Part shown: piece after piece, positions 34,896 to 49,800 of the stretch
How the letters are laid out: every line of letters begins with the position of its first letter
Numbering within the stretch: the first letter of the stretch is position 1
Source: Chirona hameri
Lineage: Eukaryota; Arthropoda; Thecostraca; Balanomorpha; Balanidae
NCBI GenBank assembly: GCA_036785665.1
Contig: JAXIVJ010000621.1
Location: forward strand, 138,098-202,097
Reading direction: 5' to 3'
Length of the DNA stretch: 64,000 nt
Position numbers and translations under genes: made by a program
The notes under the pieces: generated by a model
What the model saw: the letters and a program-made list of their open reading frames with translations, nothing else
Databases searched by the model: none
Told to the model about the DNA's origin: nothing

Positions 34896-37800
34896 CTGGA
34901 GGTGGTGTCGTCATGAGAATGGCGTCAGCGAGTGGCGGCGATGCTCAGGGGTGGGTTCGAATCCAGGCAGAGATGCGGTTTTATTTGACGTAAATGAAGC
35001 GATAAGTGCATGTTATATGTAATAAAAGGTGGTGTAATATCAATGTGTACCAGAACATTACCCTAAGCACTGGCGAAACCAAAATGACTTTTTTTTTAAT
35101 TCGAGCAGGGGGATATTTTCAAAGCGTATTTGGTAGTTCCCTAATAAAAAAGAATCAACATTCACTTGTTAAAATGTAAAGAACATGTCCTTAGAACATG
35201 TATCCCTTAGTAAGTCAACTTAAACAACGACATTATGACAAAGAGCTGTGGAACAACTTCAACATACAAGCTGTAGCGCTTCACCAGTCGCTTCACCCGG
35301 AGCCGACCCACCTTGCAGGAGAGTGTGCAGGATTTTCACCATCATCACGAGACAGCCACAGAGCATGGTGAGGGCGATTGCCAGCAGGATCAGACCCACA
35401 TACAGGTCAGGCAGGTTCGTCTGACTGAACAGGGAGGCACCTGAGAGCATAGATGGGGATCAGAACAATGTGTCATACAGGAGACCATAGATGGGGATCA
35501 GAACAATGTATCATACAGGAGACCATAGATGGGGATCAGAACAATGTATCATACAGGAGACCATAGATGGGGATCAGAACAATGTGCCATACAGGAGACC
35601 ATAGATGGGGATCAGAACAATGTGTCATACAGGAGACCATAGATGGGGATCAGAACAATGTATCATACAGGAGACCATAGATGGGGATCAGAACAATGTG
35701 TCACACAGGAGACCATAGATGGGGATCAGAACAATGTGTCATACAGGAGACCATAGATGGGGATCAGAACAATGTGTCATACAGGAGACCATAGATGGGG
35801 ATCAGAGCAATGTGTTATACAGGAGACCATAGATGGGGATCAGAACAATGTGTCATACAGGAGACCATAGATGGGGATCAGAACAATGTGCCATACAGGA
35901 GACCATAGATGGGGATCAGAACAATGTGTCATACAGGAGACCATAGATGGGGATCAGAACAATGTGTCATACAGGAGACCATAGATGGGGATCAGAACAA
36001 TGTGTCATCAGGAGACCATAGATGGGGATCAGAACAATGTGTCATACAGGAGACCATAGATGGGGATCAGAGCAATGTGTCATACAGGAGACCATAGATG
36101 GGGATCAGAACAATGTGCCATACAGGAGACCATAGATGGGGATCAGAATAATGTGTCATACAGGAGACCATAGATGGGGATCAGAACAATGTGTCATCAG
36201 GAGACCATAGATGGGGATCAGAACAATGTGCCATACAGGAGACCATAGATGGGGATCAGAACAATGTGTCATACAGGAGACCATATATGGGGATCAGAAC
36301 AATGTGTCATACAGGAGACCATAGATGGGGATCAGAACAATGTGTCATACAGGAGACCATAGATGGGGATCAGAACAATGTGTCATCAGGAGACCATAGA
36401 TGGGGATCAGAACAATGTGTCATACAGGATACCATAGATGGGGATCAGAGCAATGTGTTATACAGGAGACCATAGATGGGGATCAGAACAATGTGTCATA
36501 CAGGAGACCATAGATGGGGATCAGAGCAATGTGCCATACAGGAGACCATAGATGGGGATCAGAACAATGTGTCATACAGGAGACCATAGATGGGGATCAG
36601 AACAATGTGCCATACAGGAGACCATAGATGGGGATCAGAATAATGTGTCATACAGGAGACCATAGATGGGGATCAGAACAATGTGCCATACAGGAGACCA
36701 TAGATGGGGATCAGAACAATGTGTCATACAGGAGACCATAGATGGGGATCAGAACAATGTGTCATACCGGAGACCAATGTCAGGTACCATAAAGTTGGAG
36801 CTAAACCACGTACAGTTTTTTTTTTGTTTACATAAAAAGCAAACGGACACTGAAAAACATCCACCAAAACTATTGCTGGCATGCGTCGAATAAAAGCGAT
36901 GACCCGTTGTCAATGGCAACGGTCGAATGGACGTGTTGCGATATTTTCGCCAACATCAAAATTAAAATCTACGTAATCGATTTCATCTTGAAAATATTAA
37001 TAATAATTAATTTAAACCACGTCGTCATATTGATTTTCATCGTTAAAAAACGGATAACCAGAAACGTCACGCGACAACCTGTGACGTAACCAGTCGTACC
37101 GCTTCGGGCGCCATCTATAAAATGCTAGGGGCACCATCTATGCAACACTAGTGGCGGCACCCGTACAACCTGGCTCAGTTGACCTGACCTGCTGACCGTG
37201 GGCGCCTCAGGCGGACCAAGGGCCCCTCAGATCGAAAGAGGGTCCCCTTAGGCCGAATGGGTCCCCATAGGCCGACCGAGGGCATCTCAGGTCGACCAAC
37301 CTAGGGCCCCTCAGGTCGACCGGGGCCCTCTTAAGCCTAGCAAGGGCCCATCATGCCGAGCTCTTAGGCCGACCAGGCCCCCACAGTCCGGCCAAGGGCC
37401 CTTCAGGCCAACCCAGTGTTTCAGGCCAACTGAGGGCCCCTCATGCTGACAAACCTAGGACCCCTCGGGACGACCTCATTAGGCCGGCTGACGGCCCCTT
37501 AGGCTGACTGCGGCCCCTCAGGTCGACCGGGGGCTCTCTTAAGCCCAACAATGGCTCCATCAGGCCGACTAAGGGCCCCTCAGATCAATCAAGGGCCCCC
37601 TTAGGCCGACCGGGGGCTCTTCAGGTCAACTGGGGCCCTCTTCGGCTTAGCAAGGGCCCCCTCAGGACAACCAAGGGCCTCGCTTAGGCCGACCGGGCCC
37701 CCTTGGGCCGACCCCCTTAGGCCGACCTGGGGTCCGCCTAGACCGACCGGACACCCACAGGCCGATCAAGGGCCCCGCAGACCGACCAAGGCCCCCTTGG

Positions 37801-40800
37801 GCCGACCAAGGGCCCCTCATAAGCCGATCAAGCCCCCCACAGGCTGACCAAGGGGCTCCTCAGGCCGACAGGGATCCCTTTACGCCGACCGGGCCCCACA
37901 GACCAACCGAGCGCCCATCAGGCCGACCAACCCAGAGCCCCCTCAAGACGTCCTAAGGTCTTCTTACGCCAGCGGAGGGCCTCTTAGACCGATCGAGGCC
38001 TCAGGAAGACTAGGGACCCTGCTAGGAGCATGGGCCCCCGTAGGCCGACCGAGGGCCCCTCAGACCGACCAACCTGAGCCTTCTCAGTACGACTTAGGGC
38101 CCTCTCGGGCCGGCCGAGAGCCCCCTTAGGCCGACAGAGGCCACTCGGGCCAACCGGGGACCCTCTTAAGCCTAGCAAGGGCCCTTTTAAGCCTAGAAAG
38201 GGCCCCCTCATGCCGACCAGGGGCCCTCTTAAGCCTCACAAGGGCCCCTCAGTCCGAACAAGGACTTTCTGGCCTGGTAAGCCTTAAGTCGCCCGGTCGC
38301 TTCCATTGGGCTGAGGGACCAAGGCCCTCACGCCCATTGGGCTCCTCGGCCCAATGGGGGAAGGGCACGTGCCCCCTGTACCCTGGCTGCGCCCCTGCTA
38401 GGATCCAATCGTCCGCCACCCACTCGCCTCGTACGGCCGGCCCGTGACCAGCTGCAGCCCAATACGACTGGTGACGTCACGACCAATCAGAGAGCGTTAT
38501 TTGGTCACGTGACTTTCGGGACAATTTAACTTAATTTTTTCAGTATTTATAGCTTACAGAATAAAAAGATATTTCGATTTTCGAATCTCCAAGTTAACTA
38601 TCAATTTAATAATTCATATTAAACACTGACTTATCGCAACACGTCCATTCTCTGTCAGGTGAATCTGCATTGTCGAGAGTTATTGCACAGGGGTGTTGTT
38701 GTTTGCAGCAATGTTGTTCTGCTGTTGTGTTAACGGCATGTTATTGGTATTGATGATGCCTCCATTGTTAAACTGTTACCGTGCCATTGTTTCCATGTCA
38801 TCGTTTCCCCGTTACCACGGCAACGTTACGCCCTGTCCACTCACATCTTTCCAGCGGCAGCCGCACCGTCTCCGTCTCGTTGTTCCCCAGGTCAATGACC
38901 TCCGTGCCGTACTTGCAGAACTGTTTGACCAGCGAGGCGTTGTAGTACTCTGTGTTGTTCAGCGCCCACTCGCTCAGCACCTTCTTATCGGTCTGTGACG
39001 TAGGAGGGGGCGTCAGTGACGTACCTTCTTATCGGTCTGTGACGTAGGAGGGGGCGTCAGTGACGTACCTTCTTATCGGTCTGTGACGTAGGAGGGGGCG
39101 TCAGTGACAGTACCTTCTTATCGGTCTGTGACATAGGAGGGGGCGTCAGTGACGTACCTTCTTATCGGTCTGTGACGTAGGAGGGGGCGTCAGTGACAGT
39201 ACTTTCTTATCGGTCTGTGACGTAGGAGGGGGCGTAAATGACAGTACCTTCCTATCGGTCTGTGACGTAGGAGGGGGCGTCAGTGACGTACCTTTTTATC
39301 AGTCTGTGACGTAGGAGGGGGCGTCAGTGACAGCACCTTCTTATCGGTCTGTGACGTAGGAGGGGGCGTAAGTGACAGTACCTTCTTATCGGTCTGTGAC
39401 GTAGGAGGGCGTAGTTGGCGGTTCTCGGTACCTTTTCATCCGTTGGTTTTGTAAGAAAAAGGCATGAAATTGCTGTTTGCAATCTTTTGTATTTTAAGAC
39501 TAAGAATCGATTTTCGTGCGTATGACCAGGGAAGAAAGAAAAGCAAACTAAAAATGAATGAATGACAAATGAATGACAAATGAATGGATTCGCAAATGAT
39601 CCAGCACGTAGTACCTACGCTTCCGTACACAACGCTCAAGCAGCAGTAACAAGTAGGTAACGACCACTCACCTTGATAATGAGCGAAGTGAAGGGCGTGG
39701 TGATGACCTTAAGCAGCTTCATCTTGGCTCCTTTGGACGAGCCGAGGTTGATGGAGTTCAAAATGGCGTCCGTTGTGTACTCCAGATAGCCTGTGAAAAC
39801 GTGATGCCAGAATTACCCTCAATACTTCATGTCAATGTCTTCTGTAAGCACAGCGCATCTATTCACCCATCCTGAGAGCCGAGTAAGCGCTGCAGATAAT
39901 TTTAGCATGAAATTTGTTGATTCATGAAGCTTGTGATAAATATTTTGCATTTTATAATTTTTAAGCACTCCTCTATATTTTCATGTTCCCACTTCAATCC
40001 TGGCGATCCTCACACCTCGGTGGATCAGGTCTGAATGTGTAGGCTGTGCCGCACAACAAGCATGCTGTGCGGCGCAGTCTACATTTCAGTACGCCAGCTA
40101 AGATCGGATTAGATTAGCCAACGAATATATTATATGATTCTTGGTGGATCTTCTTGCAGTTGGTCTTGATAATTTAGAAACATGATGTAATGACAACTCT
40201 GGATATGGACGTGTGCTCCATTAACCAAAAATAGATCAACTATAGAAAACCATCCAGTATCGTCCCCAATGCTAACCATTCACTCATTTTCAGGGTCACT
40301 AACCCGGCCTGGCGGGGTCACTGACCTTGTCTCCGGCGGGGTCACTGACCTTGTCCGGCCGGGTTGACGGCCTGGGTGACGACCTCCAGTGGCAGCAGCA
40401 GCAGCACGTTCAGCCAGTTGAACATGTCGTGGATCGTCGCCCCGCCGAACGCACGGCGAAACTCGTTACGGTCGGATACCTGGCGGCCGGAAGATAACTA
40501 CATATTAGTAGGTGGCGCTGTCATCGAGTTAGTCTCGGCAGGACTGTTGCTGCTGCCTGCCTGTCCTCAATGATCCATTTTGTTTCATGTTTTTAAATGT
40601 TATGCCGAAAGCGAGTGATGTCATGAGTACCTATCGGATATTATCAGGCAATCTTCAAAATATCAAATATATTGATAAAGTTTCCTTAAAGTCAATGTAT
40701 ATATGAACGATTACATCTTATGCTATCAATCCTGCATAAACTCATCGGAGCATCCAAGACGATTATGGAAACCCAGACGTAACTTGATTGGAAACGCTCT

Positions 40801-43800
40801 TGACAGATATCGTTTGCGTACTGATCCTGCTTCAGATTGCGTGGCATCGATGACGTTGATTAAACTGAGCCAGCTTATACCACAGCACCTACCCATTGTA
40901 TCTTCCCCCGACTGTGGATGGTGTTACAGATCCTTGAGCATGTGACTTATGTCAATGACCTAATGGCGGCAACTTTCCCACGCGTAATCCCAGTAGTCGT
41001 CAGTGCCACTCAGCGGACCGCCCGAGGGATTGTTTCACCTTTGTATTGGTTTTAAACTGAGATAGCTGTTATCGTTGGTTGTTATTTAAATGTCGAAAAT
41101 ACTGAGGTAATTTTCCTCCAAACTTAGCCGTTGTTAAGCAGTTTAATTTCGTATTTTCCAAATGAGGTCTAGGCTAGTGCCACTGCTGATTGGCAGACAG
41201 ACACTTTGTCAGCCAATCCCACTTTGTCAGCCAATCAGCGGTGGTCTATAGCTCAATAATGACGTCATCATCCGAAATTGAAAACCTTAATTTGTATCAA
41301 ATTAGTGACTTTTCGAGATAAAAATATCACCATCGTTTTGAGCAGAAATTACTGCATATTTGTGTACTACAACCAGCGTATATTTGACAACTTCCCGAAA
41401 TGTGAAACATTCCCGTCACCGCTTTACCATCCAGCATTGCGTCTATGCTATGAGTTGCAGTGCAATTCTCCCTATGTTGACCGCCGAACCCGCTGAGTGT
41501 ACTCCAATCTGAACTGCTATCTTGGTTTTGATTCACCCTTGGTTTTGGTTGGGCGAACCAAAACCAACCAATTTGCGAAACTTGGGCGAACCTTGGTTTT
41601 GGTTCGCCCTTGGTTGGATCTTGATCTTGGTTCGCCCTGCTCTCTGACCTGACCTGGTTCGCCCTGCTCTCTGACCTGACCCCTCTCGCCCTGCTCTCTG
41701 ACCTGACCTCTCTCGCCCTGCTCTCTGACCTGATCTCTCTCGCCCTGCTCTCTGACCTGACCTCTCTTGCCCTGCTCTCTGACCTGACCTCTCTCGCCCT
41801 GCTCTCTGACCTGGCCTCTCTCGCCCTGCTCTCTGACCTGACCTCGCCTCCCGGACACGAGGAGCGGACGGACATGCTGACACTGACCTGCGTCAGGGAC
41901 ACCAGCGTGTTAGTGACGCTGGTGCCGATGTTGGCCCCCATGATCATCGGTACACAGGTGCGCACCGTCAGAACTGTAACAGCACAGGGAACGAACACGT
42001 CAGAACTGTAACAGCACAGGGAACGAACACGTCAGAACTGTAACAACACAGGGAACGAACACGTCAGCTGATAACAACACAGGGAACGAACACGTCAGAA
42101 CTGTAACAACGCAGGGAACGAACACGTCAGAACTGTAACAACACAGGAAACGAACACGTTAGAACTGTAACAACACAGGGAACGAACACGTCAGAACTGT
42201 AACAACACAGGAAACGAACACGTCAGCTGATAACAACACAGGGAACGAACACGTCAGAACTGTAACAACACGGGGAACGAACACGTCAGCTGATAACAAC
42301 ACAGGAAACGAACACGTTAGAACTGTAACAGCACAGGGAACGAACACGTCAGAACTGTAACAGCACAGGAAACGAACACGTCAGAACTGTAACAACACAG
42401 GGAACGAACACGTCAGAACTGTAACAACACAGGGAACGAACACGTCAGAACTGTAACAACACAGGGAACGAACACGTCAGAACTGTAACAACACAGGAAA
42501 CGAACACGTCAGAACTGTAACAACACAGGGAACGAACACGTCAGCTGATCAAATCATCTATATGACAAATATTTATCAAGTGAAATGAAGGTCTATTTTT
42601 CGTTTCAGGAATTATGTTTGAGAAATTATTAAAACGCACATATAATGTTTAAATGTTTTATACATTTTGACAAATTCGAAAACATAATTTCTCAAACGAA
42701 AAATAGGCCTTCGTTTTCACTTGATAAACATCAGTTGACGTGACGTGAGATCAGCTGACGGTAAGACCGATGTGTTTATAACAACTTCAACCAGACATGT
42801 GCCAGGACTCCAGGCGTCTTAACCTTTGAATCCGGATTCTGACAATGATCAGGGTGGTACAGCACTAATGTGTGATGCAACTTGTTGCCTCTAGCTTGCT
42901 CCTTTGTTTCTGAGCATGTTTGGTTTATTCAAGTATGGAAATGCTGAGCAAATATCCCGGCATCTTTTTGGGGATCCTGGATCCTGGATCCAGGCCCCAA
43001 AAGATCTCGGGCTATTTTCACGGTCTTCTGATACTTTGATCAACGGAATAAAACTTGCATATGAAGAAGTGAATAAGGAGCAATAAGTTGCAATGCGCCT
43101 AAGTGCTATAGCGCATTGTCCGTTGCCACAATCTGCATTCAATGGTAAAAACGCCTGTGGGCATGGCCCATGTCTGACTTCAACATAGCATCAATCAATT
43201 AATATCAAAATGACAAAAATAATCGTGGAATTACCTATACGAAGGGCCACTTTCTACCCCTCATGTTCATGGTAAATAGGTGGCAACGCTGCATCGCAGC
43301 CATATATGAAATATACTTGTGTGAATTCTGGACCCTCTTCAATAGTGTTTTTAGGCTTTTTCCCCTGGTAGCCAAGACAACACACATGCTGGTATGACAA
43401 CTTGCTGAATGGTGCCATTCACTAAGAGGTTTGAATTTCCCGTTTTTTTAGCTGATTGCGGCCTCCGGTTCCTGGAGTAAACTCGAAAAATCTCAATTGC
43501 ATGTAATTCCTTTAAAAACAATATGTATTCGATCATTCGATCACCATGATCGTATGATCGATCACCGGTGACGATGAGTGTTTCCATTGTCAGCCACCAG
43601 ATGTCTCCGGTGTTACTCACGTCCCGAGGCCACCATGGAGACGATGATGGAGGTGGAAGTGGAGCTGCTCTGGACCAGCACCGTCACCAGGCATCCCATC
43701 ATCAGGCCGACCACCGGGTTAGCCAGCATCTCATCCTTGGCAAACACCTGACCTGCGGGACAGACACAAGGACGGTCAGACGGACAGACGGACAGACAGA

Positions 43801-46800
43801 CATACATACATACATACAGACAGACATACACATGCAACACAGACATACAAACAGACAGACATACAGACTGACATACACATGCAACACAGACATACAAACA
43901 GACATACATACAGACTGACATACACATGACACACAGACAGACATACAGACTGACATACACATGAAACACAGACAGACATACAGACTGACATACACATGGC
44001 ACACAGACAGACATACAGACTGACATACACATGAAACACAGACATACAAACAGACAGACATACAGACTGACATACACATGAAACACAGACATACAAACAG
44101 ACAGACATACAGACTGACATACACATGAAACACAGACATACAAACAGACAGACATACAGACTGACATACACATGACACACAGATATACATACAGACTGAC
44201 ATACACATGGCACACAGACATACATACAGACTGACATACACATGACACACATACATACATACAGACTGACATAACATGACACACAGACAGACATACAGAC
44301 TGACATACACATGAAACACAGACATACAAACAGACAGACATACACATGACACATATACAGACATACATACATACAGACTGACATACACATGAAACACAGA
44401 CATACAAACAGACAGACATACAGACTGACATACACATGACACACAGACATCCATACAGACTGACATACACATGAAACACAGACATACAAACAGACTGACA
44501 TACACATGACACACAGACATACATACAGACTGACATACACATGACACACAGACAGACATACAGACTGACATACAGACTGACATACACATGACACACATAC
44601 ATACATACAGACTGACACACATGACACACAGACATACATACAGACTGACATACACATGACACACAGACAGACATACAGACTGACATACACATGACACACA
44701 GCCAGACATACAGACAGACATACACATGACACACAGCCAGACACTGACAGACAGACATACACATGACACACAGACATCCATACAGACAGACATACAGACT
44801 GACATACACATGACACACAGACATACGAACAGACAGACATACAGACTGACATACACATGAAACACAGACATACAAACAGACAGACATACAGACTGACATA
44901 CACATGACACACAGATATACATACAGACTGACATACACATGGCACACAGACATACATACAGACTGACATACACATGACACACATACATACATACAGACTG
45001 ACATAACATGACACACAGACAGACATACAGACTGACATACACATGAAACACAGACATACAAACAGACAGACATACACATGACACATATACAGACATACAT
45101 ACATACAGACTGACATACACATGAAACACAGACATACAAACAGACAGACATACAGACTGACATACACATGACACACAGACATCCATACAGACTGACATAC
45201 ACATGAAACACAGACATACAAACAGACTGACATACACATGACACACAGACATACATACAGACTGACATACACATGACACACAGACAGACATACAGACTGA
45301 CATACAGACTGACATACACATGACACACATACATACATACAGACTGACATACACATGACACACATACATACATGCAGACTGACATACACATGACACACAG
45401 ACAGACATACAGACTGACATACACATGACACACAGCCAGACATACAGACAGACATACACATGACACACAGCCAGACATACAGACTGACATACACATGACA
45501 CACAGACATCCATACAGACAGACATACAGACTGACATACACATGACACACAGACATACGAACAGACAGACATACAGACTGACATACACATGACACACAGA
45601 AAGACATACAGACTGACATACACATGACACACAGACATCCATACAGACTGACATACACATGAAACACAGACATACGAACAGACAGACATACGGACTGACA
45701 TACACATGACACACAGCCATCCATACAGACTGACATACACATGAAACACAGACATACAAACAGACAGACATACAGACTGACATACACATGAAACACAGAC
45801 ATACAAACAGACAGACATACACATGACACATATACAGACATACATACATACAGACTGACATACACATGAAACACAGACATACAAACAGACAGACATACAG
45901 ACTGACATACACATGACACACAGACATCCATACAGACTGACATACACATGAAACACAGACATACAAACAGACTGACATACACATGACACACAGACATACA
46001 AACAGACAGACATACAGACTGACATACACATGAAACACAGACATACGAACAGACAGACATACAGACTGACATACACATGACACACAGCCATCCATACAGA
46101 CTGACATACACATGAAACACAGACATACAAACAGACAGACATACAGACTGACATACACATGAAACACAGACAAACAAACAGACAGACATACAGACTGACA
46201 TACACATGAAACACAGACATACAAACAGACAGACATACAGACTGACATACACATGGCACACAGACATACATGCAGACTGACATACACATGAAACACAGAC
46301 ATACACACAGACAGACATACAGACTGACATACACATGACACACAGACAGACATACAGACTGACATACACATGAAACACAGACATACACACAGACAGACAT
46401 ACAGACTGACATACACATGACACACAGACAGACATACAGACTGACATACACATGACACACAGACATACATACAGACTGACATACACATGAAACACAGACA
46501 GACATACAGACTGACATACACATGACACACATCCATCCATACAGACTGACATACACATGAAACACAGACATACAAACAGACAGACATACAGACTGACATA
46601 CACATGAAACACAGACATACAAACAGACAGACATACACATGAAACACAGACAGACATACAGACTGACATATACATGACACACAGACAGACATACAGACTG
46701 ACATATACATGACACACAGACAGACATACAGACTGACATATACATGACACACAGACAGACATACAGACTGACATACACATGAAACACAGACATACAAACA

Positions 46801-49800
46801 GACAGACATACATACTGACATACACATGACACACAGATATACATACAGACTGACATACACATGGCATACAGACATACATACAGACTGACATACACATGAA
46901 ACACAGACATACAAACAGACAGACATACACATGACACATATACAGACATACATACATACATACATACTGACATACACATGACACACAGACAGACATACAG
47001 ACTGACATAACATGACACACAGACATACATACAGACTGACATACACATGACACACAGACAGACATACATACTGACATAACATGACACACAGATATACATA
47101 CAGACTGACATACACATGAAACACAGACATACAAACAGACAGACATACAGACTGACATACACATGACACACAGACATCCATACAGACTGACATACACATG
47201 ACACACATACAGACATACATACATACAGACTGACATACACATGAAACACAGACATACAAACAGACAGACATACAGACTGGCATACACATGAAACACAGAC
47301 ATACATACAGACTGACATACAGACTGACATACACATGACACACAGACATCCATACAGACAGACATACACATGACACACAGCCAGACACTGACAGACAGAC
47401 AGACTGACATACAGACTGACATACACATGACACACAGACATACATACAGACTGACATACACATGACACACAGACAGACATACAGACTGACATACACATGC
47501 CACACAGACAGACACACAGACATACATACAGACTGACATACACATGACACACAGACAGACATACAGACTGACATACACATGACACACAGACAGACATACA
47601 GACAGACATACACATGACACACAGCCAGACACTGACAGACAGACATACACATGACAGACAGACTGACATTCAGACTGACATACACATGACACACAGACAT
47701 ACATACAGACTGACATACACATGACACACAGACAGACATACAGACTGACATACACATGACACACAGACAGACACACAGACATACATACAGACTGACATAC
47801 ACATGACACACAGACATCCATACAGACTGACATACACATGACACACAGCCAGACACTGACAGACAGACAGACTGACATACAGACTGACATACACATGACA
47901 CACAGACATACATACAGACTGACATACACATGACACACAGACAGACATACAGACTGACATACACATGAAACACAGACAGACATACAGACTGACATACACA
48001 TGACACACAGACATACATACAGACTGACATACAGACTGACATACACATGAAACACAGACATACATACAGACTGACATACACATGACACACAGACAGACAT
48101 ACAGACTGACATACACATGAAACACAGACAGACATACAGACTGACATACACATGACACACAGACAGACATACAGACTGACATACACATGACACACAGCCA
48201 GACACTGACAGACAGACAGACTGACATACAGACTGACATACACATGACACACAGACATACATACAGACAGACATACACATGAAACACAGACATACAAACA
48301 GACTGACATACACATGACACACAGACAGACATACAGACTGACATACACATGAAACACAGACAGACATACAGACTGACATACACATGACACACAGACAGAC
48401 ATACAGACTGACATACACATGACACACAGCCAGACACTGACAGACAGACAGACTGACATACAGACTGACATACACATGAAACACAGACATACATACAGAC
48501 AGACATACACATGAAACACAGACATACAAACAGACTGACATACACATGACACACAGACATACATACAGACTGACATACAGACTGACATACACATGAAACA
48601 CAGACATACAAACAGACTGACATACACATGACACACAGACATACATACAGACTGACATACAGACTGACATACACATGACACACAGACATACATACAGACT
48701 GACATACAGACTGACATACACATGAAACACAGACAGACATACAGACTGACATACACATGACACACAGACAGACATACAGACTGACATACACATGACACAC
48801 AGCCAGACACTGACAGACAGACAGACTGACATACAGACTGACATACACATGACACACAGACATACATACAGACAGACATACACATGAAACACAGACATAC
48901 AAACAGACTGACATACACATGACACACAGACATGCATACAGACTGACATACACATGACACACAGACATACATACAGACTGACATACACATGAAACACAGA
49001 CATCCATACAGACAGACATACAGACTGACATACACATGACACACAGACATACATACAGACTGACATATACATGACACACAGACATACATACAGACTGACA
49101 TACACATGACACACAGACAGACATACAGACTGACATACACATGACACACAGACAGACACTGTCAGACAGACATACAGACAGGCACCTGAGATACCATAAC
49201 TCACTTTGCATTATTTGGTTTGTACATTGGCCACTTGTGGGCAAGATATTTTATTTTAGGTGAACACCTGCAACATTCTGCGCATTAAAGGAGATTCTTT
49301 TGGGGTCATGGTCCCTAAAAAGCGACAGAGAACCCCACATGACGTCACTGTTTGAGGGTACACACTTCCCACGCTTAATTGACAGTACGTTACCTTTTAT
49401 GACGTTTCTCTCTGACAGTACGTCATACTATGTGACGTCACTTACTGTCAAAACGTCACGCGTTTTGACACCACCCACTCGCAGTATACCGCACTTCATG
49501 ACGTCACTCACTGGTAGTACGCCCCACCTTGTGACGTTTGCACCCCTTATGACGTCACTAAATCACAAGATCCACACCTGATGCGGCTACTCACTGGCTG
49601 TGCGTCCTCCGAGAAGCCTGAAGGCCTGAGAGAGGAAGTCGAGCGAACAGATGAAGAGGTACAGCAGGCCCAGCAACGTGATCAGCTTGAACATGTTGAC
49701 TCCAACGCGCTGCCATCTCTCTGATGTCGTCATGGCTGTCAGACGGAGATCAGAGGTCAGAGGTCAGAGGTCAGGGGGCAGAGGTCAGGTCAGAGGTCAG

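Noticed and set aside
43613..49204. Minus-strand ORFs of 1,863, 1,815 and 1,297 codons (Cys-Val-Ser repeats)
   Set aside because: They lie in SLC34 intron 2, in all three frames of one array; only the last 44 or so codons of one are real (exon 3).
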